Assembly (NCBI GenBank): GCA_025174535.1
Contig: JALBUN010000019.1
Location: forward strand, 62,001 to 126,000
Direction: 5' to 3'
Source of the DNA: Cantharellus purpuraceus
Lineage: Eukaryota; Basidiomycota; Agaricomycetes; Cantharellales; Hydnaceae
Length of the DNA: 64,000 nt
The notes below the pieces were generated by a model. The model had not been told where the DNA came from and made no database searches. It saw nothing but the letters and a program-made list of their open reading frames with translations. A program made the position numbers and the translations under genes. How positions within the stretch are numbered: position 1 is the stretch's first letter; each line of letters opens with the position of its first letter. Shown piece by piece: positions 47,894 through 60,316 of this stretch.

Positions 47894-49480
47894 TGCCCCC
47901 TCAAGCACAGCAGATACCAAGTAAAGCAAGTAGTTGCTGATGCTTGCATGGAGATAGTGGTTTAGTCAAAATGTCAGCTGGGTTTTCATATGTGGGAATG
48001 TAATGTAGTATGATGTTGCCTTTCAAAACTTGATTGTGTGCATAATGATAATGCATATCAATGTTTTTGGTTTGATTGTTGCTGATGTCGTTGTTGGCAA
48101 ACATAAGGAACAACTGGTTGTCAGTGAAGATGGGGATTGGAGTGAAGGTGTGCATGAAATCCTGGCCTAATCGTATTAACCATATACCTTCTGGTGAGGC
48201 GAACGATCCTGCAATCAGTTCAGATTCCATCAATGATTGTGAGATGCATGTTTGTTTCTTCGAGGCCCAGGAGAGGAGCACTGTTATACATGTAAATTCA
48301 TCCCATCATTGACTTGTGATCATCAGCGTCACCTGCAAAGTCTGCATCTGTAAAGCCTGCAAGATTATGTGCATATCCCTTGATTCCTTTTCCATCCTTT
48401 CAATAGAGAATGCCATGATTCATTGTGTGCTGCAAATATCGAACAATTCTTCTAGCGGCATCCCAATGATCGATTGTCGGACATGATGTGAACTGGGCGC
48501 ACTTGTTGGTGGTGTACGCTATGTCAGGTCGAGTGGAGACTGCACAATAATTGATACAGCCAATTAATGAAGCATATGGGATGTTGATTGTTTCATCCGA
48601 GTCGGTGGATTTTCTAAGATCGATGTTTGGGTCCATTGGACTGTTGATAGAGTGACCGGGCTGTATGCTGAATTGATTTGCGATGTTATTGATGAAAGCT
48701 GGTTGTGATATGTGTATCATGCTTCTGCTTCGATTGCAATCAATTTTTATGCCCAGTAGACAGGTGGGTTCTCCCATATCCTGGATCTTGAAGAGTCCAC
48801 CAATATCCATAACCATTCTTTCCATTGACTCCTTTGATTCCTACATACCATCCAGCGATTTTGAGTCCTCCACTTTTATTGGGTCAGAAATATACTGTCT
48901 GATCAGCTCTCCCTGGTCTGAATCCAAGCCCCGATAACTCATCCCGGAGTTTTTGGTGCCATACGCGTCCCGACTGTTTCAGTCCATAAAGGCCTTTATT
49001 GAGTTTCCATATGAGGTGTTCCTTGTCCTTCTCAATGAATCCTTCAGGCTGACGCATATATATGGTTTCTTCTAGTATGCCATTGAGATATGCTCCCTTG
49101 ACATCTATTTGTTGTAGTTCGAGGTTGTGATGGGCTGCAAGTGCAAGAATGAATCAGATGGATGTGAAGCGGACCATAGGTGAGTAGGTTTCGTTGAAAT
49201 CGATCCCTGGTAGCTGTGAGTAACCCTGAGCGACCACTCTGGCTTTTCTTTTGTCTAATTGGCCGAGGTTGTCTCTTTTTACTCAAAATGTCCATCGGCT
49301 GCCCACGATGTTTGTATTTGGAGGGGGGTCGACTGGCATCCATGTATTGTACTCCGTGAGTGTGTTGAATTCGGTTTCGCAGGCATTCCTCCATGCCACT
49401 CACTCTGAGGATTTCATGGCGTCTTGATAACTTGAAGGTTCATCCTCTGCAAGTACCATAAACACTTGCTCCATATTTTC
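47894..49480 (-). pseudogene. Cop-1 Ty1/copia reverse transcriptase and RNase H, decayed
   Basis: Minus-strand segments in order: QIDVKGAYLNGILEETIYM, KLNKGLYGLKQSGRVWHQKL, CLLGIKIDCNRS, YASLIGCINYCAVSTRPDIAY, WDAARRIVRYLQHT, then RNase H with LLSWASKKQTCISQSLMESE, PIFTDNQ and HYIPTYENPADILTKPL. The segment that should hold the Y-V-D-D catalytic box reads AGWYVGIKGVNGK, so the two Asp are missing. Several stops. This is a dead copy. Confidence 0.85.
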
Positions 49481-49499
49481 TAGCTCGCTTATGCTGTTA

Positions 49500-50325
49500 G
49501 CGAATGCTGCAACTTCAGCGAATAGACCTTTGTGTCGCATTCCTCATCCATATAGCACATTCGATGGGTCCAGCCATGGGCCTCTTTCAAAATCCTTTGG
49601 TGCGTAAGATTCTTCATTATCAGCTCTGTCCTCTTTTGATGCTTCTTCTCCTTCATCACCTATATCCGTTGCTTGCGTATGTTCACATGCTTCGATAGAT
49701 CTGGTTTCTGGAGCAAACGGTAGCTCCTGATCTTCTGTCCAATGTATATCATGTACGGGTGTCTCGATTGGCATCATGTGTGCAGGTATATTGGTTGTCC
49801 AGAGATTGGGTAGGTCATCTTCATCAGTGGAATGGATAGTGACTCACTCGATGTAATTAGACTCATCGAATATGACGTCTCGGGATTTGATGATGGTATG
49901 GGTTCTGGGGACCCATACTTTATACGCCTTTGAATTGTCAAAATATCCAATGAATATGCCTTCGATTGATCTGAAATCTCCTTTTCTTCTGATTGCTTTC
50001 GGGACTAAGGCCCAGCACTTTGATCCATATGTTCTGAGCCAGTCGATTCAAGGCTTGACGTCCCAGAATGCTTCGTGAGGTGACGTCTTGATGCGACTGT
50101 GTAATAATCGGTTCTTGACGAAGTTGACAGTGTGAATTGCTGAGACCCAGAATTTATTTGACAGCTCAGAGTCGTGTAAAAGCGTGAGGGCTCCCTCCTG
50201 CAACGTCCGATTATATCGTTCGGCGATTCCGTTATGCTCTGGCGTATGCGGTGAGGTAGTCTCATGAACTATGCCGAGCTCACCGCATATATGTGTGAAT
50301 TCATGGCCCCATGAAACAACAGCAC
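49500..50325 (-). pseudogene. Cop-1 integrase C-terminal half, truncated
   Basis: Minus frames encode WGHEFTHICGELGIVHETTS, PEHNGIAERYNRTLQEG (catalytic Glu), VNFVKNRLLHS, then GSKCWALVPKAIRRKGDF and IFIGYFDNSKAYKVW typical of copia integrase ends. The zinc domain, both catalytic Asp, protease and gag are missing beyond about 50325. Confidence 0.8.
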
Positions 50326-50544
50326 TGTTGGGGCATGACACACCATGACGGTCATTAATGTGAATAAATCACACAGCGCATGTAAGTCACAGATGCAGAT
50401 ATGTTCCATATTGCAACATGTTGTTCAAGGTCAAAGGGTAATTACATGTATCTACATTTTATCTACCTATATAAGTGAGATGGTTCACGGTCTCACTAAT
50501 CTCAACGAGATCAGTCTTTATATCGGAGTATTAGGTTCCTTACA
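50326..50544 (+). repeat. possible 219-bp LTR
   Basis: Bounded by TGTTGGGGCA and TTCCTTACA, with a TATATAA box at 50468. No target duplication and no second copy in the window, so the call is tentative. It forms the junction between the broken copia element and the host gene island and may lie within the ATPase promoter. Confidence 0.35.
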
Positions 50545-50545
50545 A

Positions 50546-50557
50546 TGACGTCACGTG
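50546..50557 (+). promoter_or_regulatory. CRE-like site overlapping an E-box
   Basis: TGACGTCACGTG combines a bZIP/CRE palindrome (TGACGTCA) and a bHLH E-box (CACGTG), about 304 bp before the ATPase start codon. Function is inferred from motif alone. Confidence 0.4.
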
Positions 50558-50860
50558 TTCTCTCTTCCTCGCGTTAGATAGCCACGTTGCAGCTCCGAGT
50601 CGTATCTCGCCTTTGCTGAGTCATGCTGGGTACCCTAGGTGATTTAGACCCGGGTATTTGACAGATCATCCGTTTTGACCCATTATTGAACACTCGATCT
50701 AGGGGCGACATGTGTATTGTCTCTACCAAACCCGAAAGCTCGGCAGAGACGGATGCAATCATCGATGCATGTACCCCGGGGACAACCGCAAAAGTGCCTC
50801 TTGCTGACTCCAGAGTCTATTTAATGGCGCAATCTTACCAACCTTCCCACCACGACGCTC

Positions 50861-53800
50861 ATGATCTCCAACGCTCACGACCACACACGCACTACGCTTC
50901 GAGTGGACAACCTCCACTGCTCGTCATGTGTGGCGTCCATCACAGATATTGTCGCTAGTTACTCTCCCTTTGAAGAGCACGCGAACTCTATGCCGCCCAT
51001 CACCGACCTTGACATTTCCCTGCAAGAACGGACCGTGTCTTTCACTCATCCGAAGGGGTCCGATCTGAGGACGATTCTAAAACAACTCGACGCATCAGGA
51101 TTTGACGTGTGGCCACTACCACCGGACACCGCTACCACATCCCCCACAAAAATCGCTGATCTCTCCAAATGGAGATCCTTCCTCAAAGGTGCCTTCGTAC
51201 ATCGAGACGTCAAGTCCTCTCAACGTCAAACGACCCACAGAGAGATTTGCAGCACCTGCCGTGCCTTGGAGAGTTCCAGCAATAGCACCGTCGCGACTTT
51301 GGACAGGATAGAGAAGCAGGCTCCGCAAGAATCAAGGTTTGCCATTGAGGGAATGACATACAGGTAAGTTGGCAACCCAATGCAAGACCAATATTCTGAC
51401 CATCGGTCCCTCATCAGCTCATGCACGTCTGCAATATCCGACATACTGTCATCTTCATCTGAGCCCGGTATTCACTCCTGCAAAGTGACGCTGCTACCCC
51501 CCTCAGCGCTCGTCGTCCACGATGCCAACGTGCTCTCCGTCCATAATATTAAGGAGCTCATCGAGAACGCTGGCTATGGGGCGGAGCTCGTCACGTCCAA
51601 GAGCATCTCTGCGGCCGCCGCTTCTGACTCTCTACAAGAGGCGCCAACATACAAAGCAAAATTCTCAATCTTGGGTATGACCTGCGCCTCGTGCGTGTCT
51701 TCGGTCACACGAGCTATGGACAGTGTGCCAGGGACAACCATGGTGACTGTTGATTTGATTGGCAAAACAGGTTCTGTCGTTGTGCAGCGTAAAGAGGATG
51801 TGGAGCTCGTCAGAAGTGAAATTGAAGACGTCGGATTTGAGTGCTCTGTAGTCGAGGTCTCAGAACACCGAAAAACTAGGGTAACGAATCAATTGATATC
51901 GCGGGTAGTAAAGATCAACATTGTTGGCATGTTCGGCGGGTGAGTTAATTTTAAATTCTTCGTGAGCGCATACACGAACCCTAATTCTGCTGTTAGGGAA
52001 TGCGTCACAAAGGTCAACAATGTGCTCGCGACTCTTTCGCAATGTCATGAAATCACCTTTGACCCCATCACACTCGACCGTCCTACCACAACCCTCACTT
52101 ATACACCCCACCCTCCCTCATTCACGCTTAGATTCATTCGCGAAAAAATCGCTTCTCTCGGATTCACGATCTCGGTTGTCCATGTCGACAGCATCGAGGA
52201 GCGTGCCGCTCGCGCTCGCATGCGCGAGCAACGGCATCTTCTTCTGCGACTGGGTATCACGTTTCTGTTCGCCGTCCCTACCTTCATCGTTGCCGTGCTC
52301 GGCATGTCGCTTCTCAACAACAATAACACCTTCCGGAAACAATTGGAGATGCCGGCATGGGGCAACGCCTCGCGTGGAACCATGATCCTCTTTGCGCTTG
52401 CCACACCTGTCCAATTCGGGGTTGGCTGCTTCTTTTACGGACATGCTTGGAAGAGCCTTAAAGGTGTGTGGAGGAGGCGCAAGGCCGGGACAAGCTGGCG
52501 GAGGGTCTGGTGGGAACGGCTCCTGAGATGGGGAAGCATGGACTCATTAGTGTCACTCGGAACATCTGCGGGGTACTTTGCTAGTCTAGCATTGATGATC
52601 TTGGACATCAGGACCACGCCGGTTCAAGGCATGATGGGAGGTGAGATGGGATGGTTCGATAGCTCTGTTTTCTTAATGGTATGCGCAGCTGTTCCTGGCG
52701 ATTGTTGTGATTTTTACTTATACTCACGATGCCAGCTATTCATCATTGCCGGTAGGTACTTGGATTCCATAAGCAAGCAGCGGACTGGCGACGCCATCAC
52801 CACCCTGTCTTCCACCAAACCTTCAACAGGATTGCTCTACTCAACCGTCACATCAACCGTCGCTTCCGAAGCGGTGGATTTTCTGGAAGTGGGAGATGTT
52901 CTCTTGGTCCCGGCGGGGGCCTCGCCGCCCTTGGACGCGGTTCTGACGCATGCAAGTCCGAAGACGACATTTGACGAGTCGTCGCTTACGGGTGAAGCGC
53001 GCCCTGTGTTGAAGGCTCCCGGTGACGAGGTGTTTGCGGGCACGACAAACGCAGGGCCTGCAGCAGCCATCGTCGCTGTCACCAATGACGTTGGACACAC
53101 GATGCTGGACGGCATCATCGGGGTGGTCCGAGACGCCATGGGAAAGAAGGCGGGCATCGAGCGGATTGCCGATACGGTCACGGGCTATTTCGTGCCCTTT
53201 GTGGTTTTCGTCGCTTCCCTGACATTTATCGTGTGGAGTTTGCGTGGGTATCTGGGCGATTTGCCGTCTGAATGGATCGATGGTCGCCGGGGTGGTGGTT
53301 GGGCGTTGTTTGCCATCCAGTTTGGGGTTGCGGTCTTGGTGGTGGCATGTCCCTGTGGTGAGTGTCTCCAACTTGCGTATATGTGAGTGCAACTGATGGA
53401 CGTTGACAAACTTGAAACAGGCATAGGACTCGCAGCGCCAACTGCACAAATGATTGGCGTGGGTATTGCTGCACAGCATGGCATACTCTCGAACGGGGGC
53501 GGCGAGGCATTCCAAGCGATCTCATCGATGAACACCGTGGTGCTCGACAAGACAGGCACCTTGACGACCAGCAAATTTACTGTGTCGGACCACAAGCTGT
53601 TCGGCGACGGTGCATCGCGTGGACTTGTTCTCTCCATGTTACATATAGCAGAACAAACATCGACGCATCCGCTGGCGGTCGGTGTGCGGGACTGGTGCAA
53701 TTCCCAGCTGTGTGAAGCCGCCGTTCATCCCGCCACCGTGGACCTCGTCTCCTCCGAGGAGATTCCCGGCCGAGGTCTTCTCGCAATGTTCAACGTCGCG

Positions 53801-54715
53801 GAAAACAAAATCGAAGTGGCGATCGGAAACGAGACACTAATGGAGGATGTCAACGCAGTATGGGGAGGAGAGACATCATCAAAGGACGATCTACTCGGGT
53901 GGAAGGTGGCCGGCAAGAGCGTCGTCGTCTTGTCCGCCAGAGTGATAGCGGAACCACCGGCGGAAGCGCCGGAAGCGATGATGCGCTTGCCTGTCACCGC
54001 TGACACCCACACCGTCCTGGGCGTGTTCGGCGTGCACGACCCGCCGAGAGCAGAGGCGTCGACCGTGATTGCTGAGCTCCGACAGCTTCACATGAACGTG
54101 TGGATGATATCGGGCGATAATCTTATCACTGCCAACGCCGTCGCGCAAAGCGTGGGCATTGACAAGTCTCACGTCGTCGCCGGCGCGCTACCACAAGACA
54201 AACAGTCGTGGGTGAAACAACTCCAGACGGGCGAACATCGGTCGTCAGGAGAGCCGCGTTCCAAGGGCAAGGGCTGGTGGTGGTGGAGAGGCACGCCCGC
54301 AAAGCGGAGGACCATTGTCGCTTTCTGCGGAGATGGCATCAACGATGCGCCTGCCATTGCGCAGGCAGACGTGGGGCTGGCGATGGGCGGCGGATCCGCG
54401 GTCGCTGTGTCCACCGCCGACTTTTGCCTGCTCAGCTCCAACCTGCTGTCCCTCCTGACGGTGCACCACCTCGCGCGCGCGACGCGGCGCAAGATTATGT
54501 CCAATTTCGTGTGGGCGTGCTTGTACAATGTGGCACTGATGCCTCTGGCGGCGGGGGCGTTTTATTCGCTTGGGAGGACGACGCTGCCGCCGGTGTGGGG
54601 CTCTGCGGCCATGGCGTTGTCGTCCATCTCGGTTGTGGTGAATTCGCTGTTCTTGAGGTGGCTGTATACTCCTCCGAGGGCGGTACGGAAGTGGACGCGC
54701 GGTAACGAGGCGTGA
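50861..54715 (+). CDS. copper-transporting P-type ATPase (P1B-1, CCC2-like)
   Basis: Pumps Cu(I) into the secretory pathway for cuproenzymes in CCC2/ATP7 relatives. Five exons (50861-51363, 51418-51939, 51997-52678, 52736-53357, 53421-54715) give 1207 residues. The N-terminus holds four HMA-like modules: LHCSSC, GMTYSSC (first Cys replaced by Tyr), GMTCASC (intact) and a degenerate GMFGGEC. Then membrane helices, FDESSLTGEARPV (actuator TGE), VACPCGIGLAAPT (CPC metal site), LDKTGTLTTSKF (phosphorylated Asp), HPLAVGV (HP motif), ISGDNLITANAVA and FCGDGINDAPA. In the last helices, NFVWACLYNVALMPLA and MALSSISVVVNS match the P1B-1 YN and MxxSS signatures. Start at 50861 gives the first HMA directly. 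All catalytic motifs are intact. Confidence 0.95.
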
Positions 54716-54858
54716 GGGAGATACTAGGGCTGGTGAACAGGGATCAATGGCATGACGCTGGTGCTTTACTCTATTTCTCTCGCTGTAGCCATAATCGTAG
54801 CCCTCTTGAGCATAGACGTGTTTTCAAATAGTAACTAGCTTACCTGAACGCACACTTT

Positions 54859-56077
54859 TCACCACCAAACGGCGCGCTGCATAAGACGACGGCCCGTCCT
54901 GACGACCTTGGCGCTCCTGACATGTCCATCGCTACCAAACTCGGCTCCAACCTCCACCACGCCACTGGGATGTGAGATTCTGATCAGCCCTTGCTGTGAC
55001 CTGGCGGGATCGAGGATGGTGATGCCTCCTCGAGCGTTGAGAACTCGGGCCTGCTGCTGAATGATGCGCTGGGCGACGGTCATGGGGACGGCGCGGTGGA
55101 GTACGCCCATGGACACAGCGTGGATGCTGATGTCGGTGGGATGTCTGTCGGGAGGAAAGGGGGGAGAAGGGACGGGCCGTGGGCGTCGAGGGAGACACCT
55201 AGAATGGCGATCTTGGGCTGTGCACATGCGGAGGGGTCTAGACCCATGGCGACGGCGCCCGCGTGTCTCATGCGCTCGACGGTATCGAGGAGCATGTGAG
55301 CGTTGTTGTTGGCGCTGGTGTAGACGTGGTCGCTGGTGAGGTGTGGGCTGGAAGATAGAGCGTCGGACGTGATGAAGACGGTGGGGTTTGTGGCGTCGAT
55401 GAGGGAGAGCGTGTACGTGACGTCTTTGCCGGAGTGATTGACGGTGAGGTGGTCGACGGGATTGCCTATGGGGAGGAGTTTGCCGGTCCTGGCACAGCCT
55501 GGACTAACAAAATCTAATAGTATCTGTGATGCTTTTCCGGGTAACCCTGCGATGGAGGTTTGCTGCAGTTCGAGCAGGGGTCTGGCCTGGGGCGAAAGAG
55601 GAAATGTGGAAATGTGGTGGATCTCCTTGTTGGTGTTGGTGTTCCAGAGGCGGACGGTATCTAGGGAACAGCCCCCTCCTGATGATGTGGAAGATGGATG
55701 TGTGATGTGAGGGGTGCCTTCGTCGACAGCGAATGCGCCTGCCATGGACTTGCTACAGTTGCCAGAATAGTCAATGTCAGCGTCCCGGAACCCGACAGCT
55801 TGGGCAAAGGTGTACTTTGCCTCCACCCCTGTGGCGACCCCATGCGACGAAGGCGGGTCAACGACTATGATTATTGAGAGGGAGGAGACGCCGCCGCCCG
55901 TGCTCCGGGTCTGGGGAGCCCATGATGCGCGAGAAGATGGGCGACCAGTCGGAGCGGGCGGGGGGGGAGGTGTTTGCGGTTGATGAAGATGCCCTTGGAC
56001 GTCCCGCCGCGGAGGAATGCAGCTGACAGGGGATTGGGTGTGTGCGTGAACGAGGAGGGTGAGCGTCGTGAGGCCAT
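54859..56077 (-). pseudogene. PrpF-family isomerase gene (DUF453), with apparent frameshifts
   Basis: PrpF proteins isomerise aconitate-type acids; fungal members include aconitate-delta-isomerase Adi1 of the Ustilago itaconate pathway. Seen: AAFLRGGTSKGIFIN near the start (RGGTSKG family motif), RSDWSPIFSRIMGSPDPEHG, TGGGVSSLSIIIVVDPP, YTFAQAVGFRDADIDYSGNC, GAFAVDEGTPH, FVSPGCARTGKLLPIGNPVD, PKIAILG, MGVLHRAVPMTVAQRI, IRISHPSGVVEVGAE and VVRTGRRLMQRAV. These blocks lie in different frames: a shift at the C8 run near 55968, another close to 55910, and a third in the C-rich tract near 55160. No intron explains them. Either this is a young pseudogene or the assembly has homopolymer errors. It converges on the ATPase gene with about 140 bp between stops. 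Confidence 0.8.
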
Positions 56078-56440
56078 GGTCCTTGTAGAAATGGGTCGCC
56101 CCAGGTTATGAGAGAATTAGACAAGCTAGCTGAGAGTAAAGATATTACCAGATGAACCAGTAAGGTGAGAGAGAGAGAAAGAGATTTAATCAAGGTTGCA
56201 TGAAGCACTTGCGCGCTTATGGTGCACCATAGCTACTGTCCCCAACTCTATTATGTAAGTATGAGGGAGCCATGCATGTCTAAGTACTAGCAGAGTACCC
56301 CTTACTTCAGAAGGACCCAAGTAGGTGGACACCACATAAATAGTGTAAAGTTTGCATATATTCCATATTCCAGTATGCAAAGGAAATGTGTATATTAAGA
56401 GAACTCAGGTAGCAACTTGCGCAAGAAAATATGTTTTGTT
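56078..56440. other. intergenic stretch before Gyp-Z copy C
   Basis: Upstream of the PrpF-like gene and left flank of the copy C LTR. A purine run (GAGAGAGAGAAAGAG near 56167) is present. No gene seen. Confidence 0.4.
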
Positions 56441-56694
56441 TGTTATGCACTTGGTCTGATTGGGGGTCAGAGATTGGATCAGAGTCAGAGCGGGGATTGG
56501 GATGCATCGTGGGTTGGAACAGACTTGGCTTCAGCTTATGTGCTGCACCCTCACTAATACCTGTGTCTGAGATTTTGGAGATGGAGTATGACTTAGATAG
56601 TTCAGATCAGATTTAGGAGCTAGGTGTGATTCAATATTCAAACTGGGGAATGAAGTCCCCAGTTGGGCAACTTAAATACATCTTTGAAATCTAA

Positions 56695-57259
56695 GACGCT
56701 TGTTCAGAAATACAACAAATACGTATATACAACCTATTTTCCTCAAATTTTATACAATACACTTCAATTCAAACTTATTTTCATATTTCAACATGATTCT
56801 CAAATTTTACACAATATACTAGATTAAAACATATTGTGATATTTTGGCATAATTCTCAAAAATAATTGTTTTTTCCCCATTTAGTGGTGGCAACTCTCTT
56901 GAAGGAACATCCAAATATCATTGATTCTTTCTTATACAATACTTGTAACATAATTTGAACTATCTTTAATCCCCACCTGGTATTTGTATATCTAAATACC
57001 CTATATAATACCAATTATATTAATACAGACATTCCTATTATATCCATGTAAATGATTATGTTCATCTCAACCAAATATCTCATCTTTTAAAGTTTATTAA
57101 AATATAGAATATATGTTTATATTTATGAAAATTTCACACATCCGAAATCTTTTAAGATATCCAAATTGTAACTCCCTGGCTTTATGTATCATTGAAATCC
57201 TGATGTATATCTCCTATACATCAGAATATTGTATACTGACATGATTCCGAACAAGCGTC
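56695..57259 (+). mobile_element. 565-bp TIR element (MITE-like), copy 2
   Basis: Ends GACGCTTGTTC and GAACAAGCGTC, an 11-bp perfect terminal inverted repeat. Flanks are TAA on both sides (3-bp duplication of the target ATCTAATAAT). AT-rich, noncoding. The PIF/Harbinger superfamily uses 3-bp TWA duplications, so membership is possible but not shown. Confidence 0.85.
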
Positions 57260-57269
57260 TAATAATAGT

Positions 57270-57980
57270 TGTTGAAAATTTCACCTTGCTGGGGGGGTGT
57301 GGAGAGTAGATTTCAAATAGTGAAAGAGGGAGTGATGGGAACTGAGTGTATGCATACTCAAATTGAAGATATATCTTGGGAGTATCTTCGTACAAAGTTT
57401 GATGATATTTGGTGTAGTCCTCGTCTAGATATTGATAGTTTGAGCAGGGATCAGGAGCAGATGACTCAAATGTGAGTAAATCCTTAATAGAAAATAAGCC
57501 AGTGGAGCTTAGGCTTAGAAAACTGGGATTGAAATAGATGTTGCAATAGTCTAGAAGAATCTGCAAATGTTTGACGAATTTCGAGTTGGTTCTGGAGTTA
57601 TTCCAGAAATGAATAGTTCAGACACAGACAACAGAAACAAGTGAGATCAAATTCTCTAGTCCATTTCATATCCGGCTAGGTGTGTTTTATACAAGATATG
57701 TGTCCTAAGAACATGTGATAAAAGTCCTGAATCATGTGAATCATGGGAAAGAAACTTGTGATAAAAATGAAATGGGGGTGGAGCCAATAGGGGAAAAATG
57801 ACAAAATAAAATATAAAAGAAATATAGGAGAATAATCTGATGGGTGTGGAGCTTACAGGGGCTTCTCCTCTTCCCTCCTAACCATTTCCCCTCACTTTCC
57901 TACCTCCCCCTCAATCTCCTGAGCCGTCTATGTGCTCCTGTTCCCCCTCTCTCCTAACCTCTTTCTCCCCATAATCAACA
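57270..57980 (+). repeat. Cop-1 solo LTR inside copy C LTR
   Basis: Starts TGTTGAAAATTTC, ends ATAATCAACA. Flanks are ATAGT on the left and ATAAT on the right, a 5-bp duplication with one mismatch. Confidence 0.8.
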
Positions 57981-58377
57981 ATAATTACTCTGGTGATGGG
58001 TCTCTGAGGCTGACAGCCTTATGTGAGTATGTCCGAGTCTGATGGGGATGGATGTCCGTGTTCCTATGGTGATGCTGATGCATCAATTGGAACTGGAGGT
58101 GGATGAGCAAGATTGACTGTGACAATCAGACAGGCTAATAGAGATGTGATGGTTTCCAAATGGAGTATAGATTTCATGTGTGTGGGGATCTGGGCATAAA
58201 TGAATATAGTCATAACAGTATCTCTCCATTAAGGCCGAGCCCTTGAGGCCTCATGTCCATGGATTGAATAGGTGAGACGGTTGGGTGCAGTTGGAGTTAT
58301 ACTGGGGGTCTGGAGACATATAAAAGGAGGGGCATGTTGAGGTCTTATCCTCAATGATGTCAAACCCTTTAGCAAAC

Positions 58378-59654
58378 ATGAGTGTGGCCAAGCTTGAGCA
58401 GTTGCTCCTGGCCTGACGGAAGGAAGAAGAAGAGGAGCAGAGACAGAAGGAGGAGGAGGAGGCAGAACAGAGATGGAAGGAGGAGGAGGTAGAACAGAGA
58501 TGGAAGGAGGAGATGGAACAGAGATGGAAGGAGGAGGAGATGGAACGAAGACAGAAGGAGGAGGAGGAGGAACAGAGATGGAAGGAGGAGGAGGAGGAAT
58601 GGAGATGGAAGGAGGCAAAGGAGGCAGAAAGGAAGTGGAAGGAGGAAGAAGCAAAGGCCGAGCGAGCACGCAGGGTCAAGGAGCTTGCAGATGCGATGGA
58701 GGCCACGAGGCTGAAGGAAGTGGAAGAGCAGGTGCATGAGCTAGAAGCTGCCATGGAGGTAGAGGAGGAGGTGACCGGGGCAGGGGCGACTAGTCACCCG
58801 GGGAGTCTGAGTGTGCCAATATGGGCAGGGACTCCCAAGGTTGACATTATCTCTGTCACACAGATGGAGTTGACCTGTCCAACAACTGCCCCTCTGGTAG
58901 ATTCACCATTGCGTCTGTGACCATGGCCACTATTTGCAGTGGGTGTGGCTGAAGAGGATGACGCAGTGGAGGCAGAGAGGGCAGAAGCAGAGGTGGATCC
59001 CAATGCTGACATGGAGCTCAATGCAAATGTGGAGCCCGAGGTGGGTGTGGCTGTCAGGATGGATACAGAGCCTGATCCGACCTTGAATTGTTACGAGGAG
59101 ATGGCTTGGGTAGCCACAGTTAAAGCTCGCAAAGGGGTGGAGCTATATGCTGCTACCACCAAGAAGAACCTCAAGGTTGTGGTCTTCTCATTGAAGGTGT
59201 ACCTGAGCACTGATACAGAGAAGTGGGAGGTGGATCGGAGGGTCATATGGTGCAAAGCGGAAGATCGTGTATTGGCGACTTGTAAGAAGGAGTGGTGTGT
59301 TGCTAGGTCAGCAATCCAGCTTCACAAGTGCAAGATGGAGAAAGTGGCAGCAGAGCAGCAGGACAAGGAGGAGGAGAGGGAGCACTTGGAGGCCACATCA
59401 AAAAGGAGTGGACCACCCAAGGCTCTGGCTCCAATGGAGCCATTTGGTGGGCCTGGCATAATTTGCGACTTGTGTCATGACATGGGCATGGAGTGTGTAT
59501 GGCCCACTGGTCCAACCCACCACCTTTGGTCCTGTGATCATTGTTGGGGTTGGAAAGGAGGGTGTAGGATTGATGACAAGTTTGATTCCCAAAGTCAGAG
59601 CATCAAGCCCTGACTAGTGGTACAAGGAGGGGCAGAGAAAGAATTGGAAGGTCA
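58378..59654 (+). pseudogene. Gyp-Z extra gene ORF1, copy C, cut by copy D
   Basis: Starts MSVAKLEQLLLA followed by TGA, then KEEEEEQRQ repeats, VKELADAMEATRLKEVEEQ, a TGA near 58918, YEEMAWVATVKARKGVELYA, and all six cysteines (CDLCHDMGMEC ... SCDHCWGWKGGC). ORF1 ends in TGA CTA G at 59611. Only about 15 codons of ORF2 remain before the copy D LTR at 59655. Many Arg codons became Trp, His or stop through C to T or G to A. Confidence 0.82.
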
Positions 59655-60154
59655 TGTTACGCACTAGGTCTGATTGGGGGTCAGAGGTTGGGTCGGGGTC
59701 GGAGTACATCGTGGGGGTCAGAACGGACTTGGCTTCAGCTTATGTGCTGCACCCTCACTAATACCGGTGTCTGAGATTTCAGAGACGGAGTACGACTTAG
59801 AGAGTTAGGATCGGACTTAGGAACTAGGCATGATTCAATATTCGAACTGGGGAATGAAGTCCCCAGTTGGACAGCTTAAATACATATTTGAAATCTAATA
59901 ATAATTACTCCAGTGATGGGTCTCCGAGGCCGACGGCCTTACATGAGTATGTCCGAGTCCGATGGGGACAGATGTCCAGGTTCCTATGGTGATGCTGATG
60001 CATCAATCGGAACCAGAGACGGATGGGCGGAATCGGTGGTGACAATCAGACAGGTAAATGGAGATGTAGCGGTTTCCAAATGGAGTATAGATTTCATATG
60101 CGCGGGGATCTGAGTGGATTGGACAGGGATCTGTTAATGAATATAGTCATAACA
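59655..60154 (-). repeat. Gyp-Z copy D 3' LTR
   Basis: 500 bp, ends TGTTACGC and GTCATAACA. It has one GGTTGGG unit where copy A LTRs have three. Confidence 0.86.
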
Positions 60155-60316
60155 GTATCTCTCCATTTAAGGCCAAGCCCCTGAGGCCTCATGTCTGTGG
60201 ATTGAATAGGTGAGATGATTGGGCGTGGTTGGAGTTATGCTGGGGGTCTGGAGACATATAAAAGGAGGGGCATGATTGAGGTCTTATCCTCAACGATGTC
60301 AAACCCTTTGGCAAGC

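Larger units (their letters stand above)
56441..58217. repeat. Gyp-Z copy C LTR, interrupted twice
   Basis: Starts TGTTATGCAC and ends GTCATAACA. Contains the TIR element (56695-57259) and a Cop-1 solo LTR (57270-57980); the remaining LTR is about 0.5 kb. Both insertions fell in the same AAT-rich stretch, about 10 bp apart. Confidence 0.82.
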
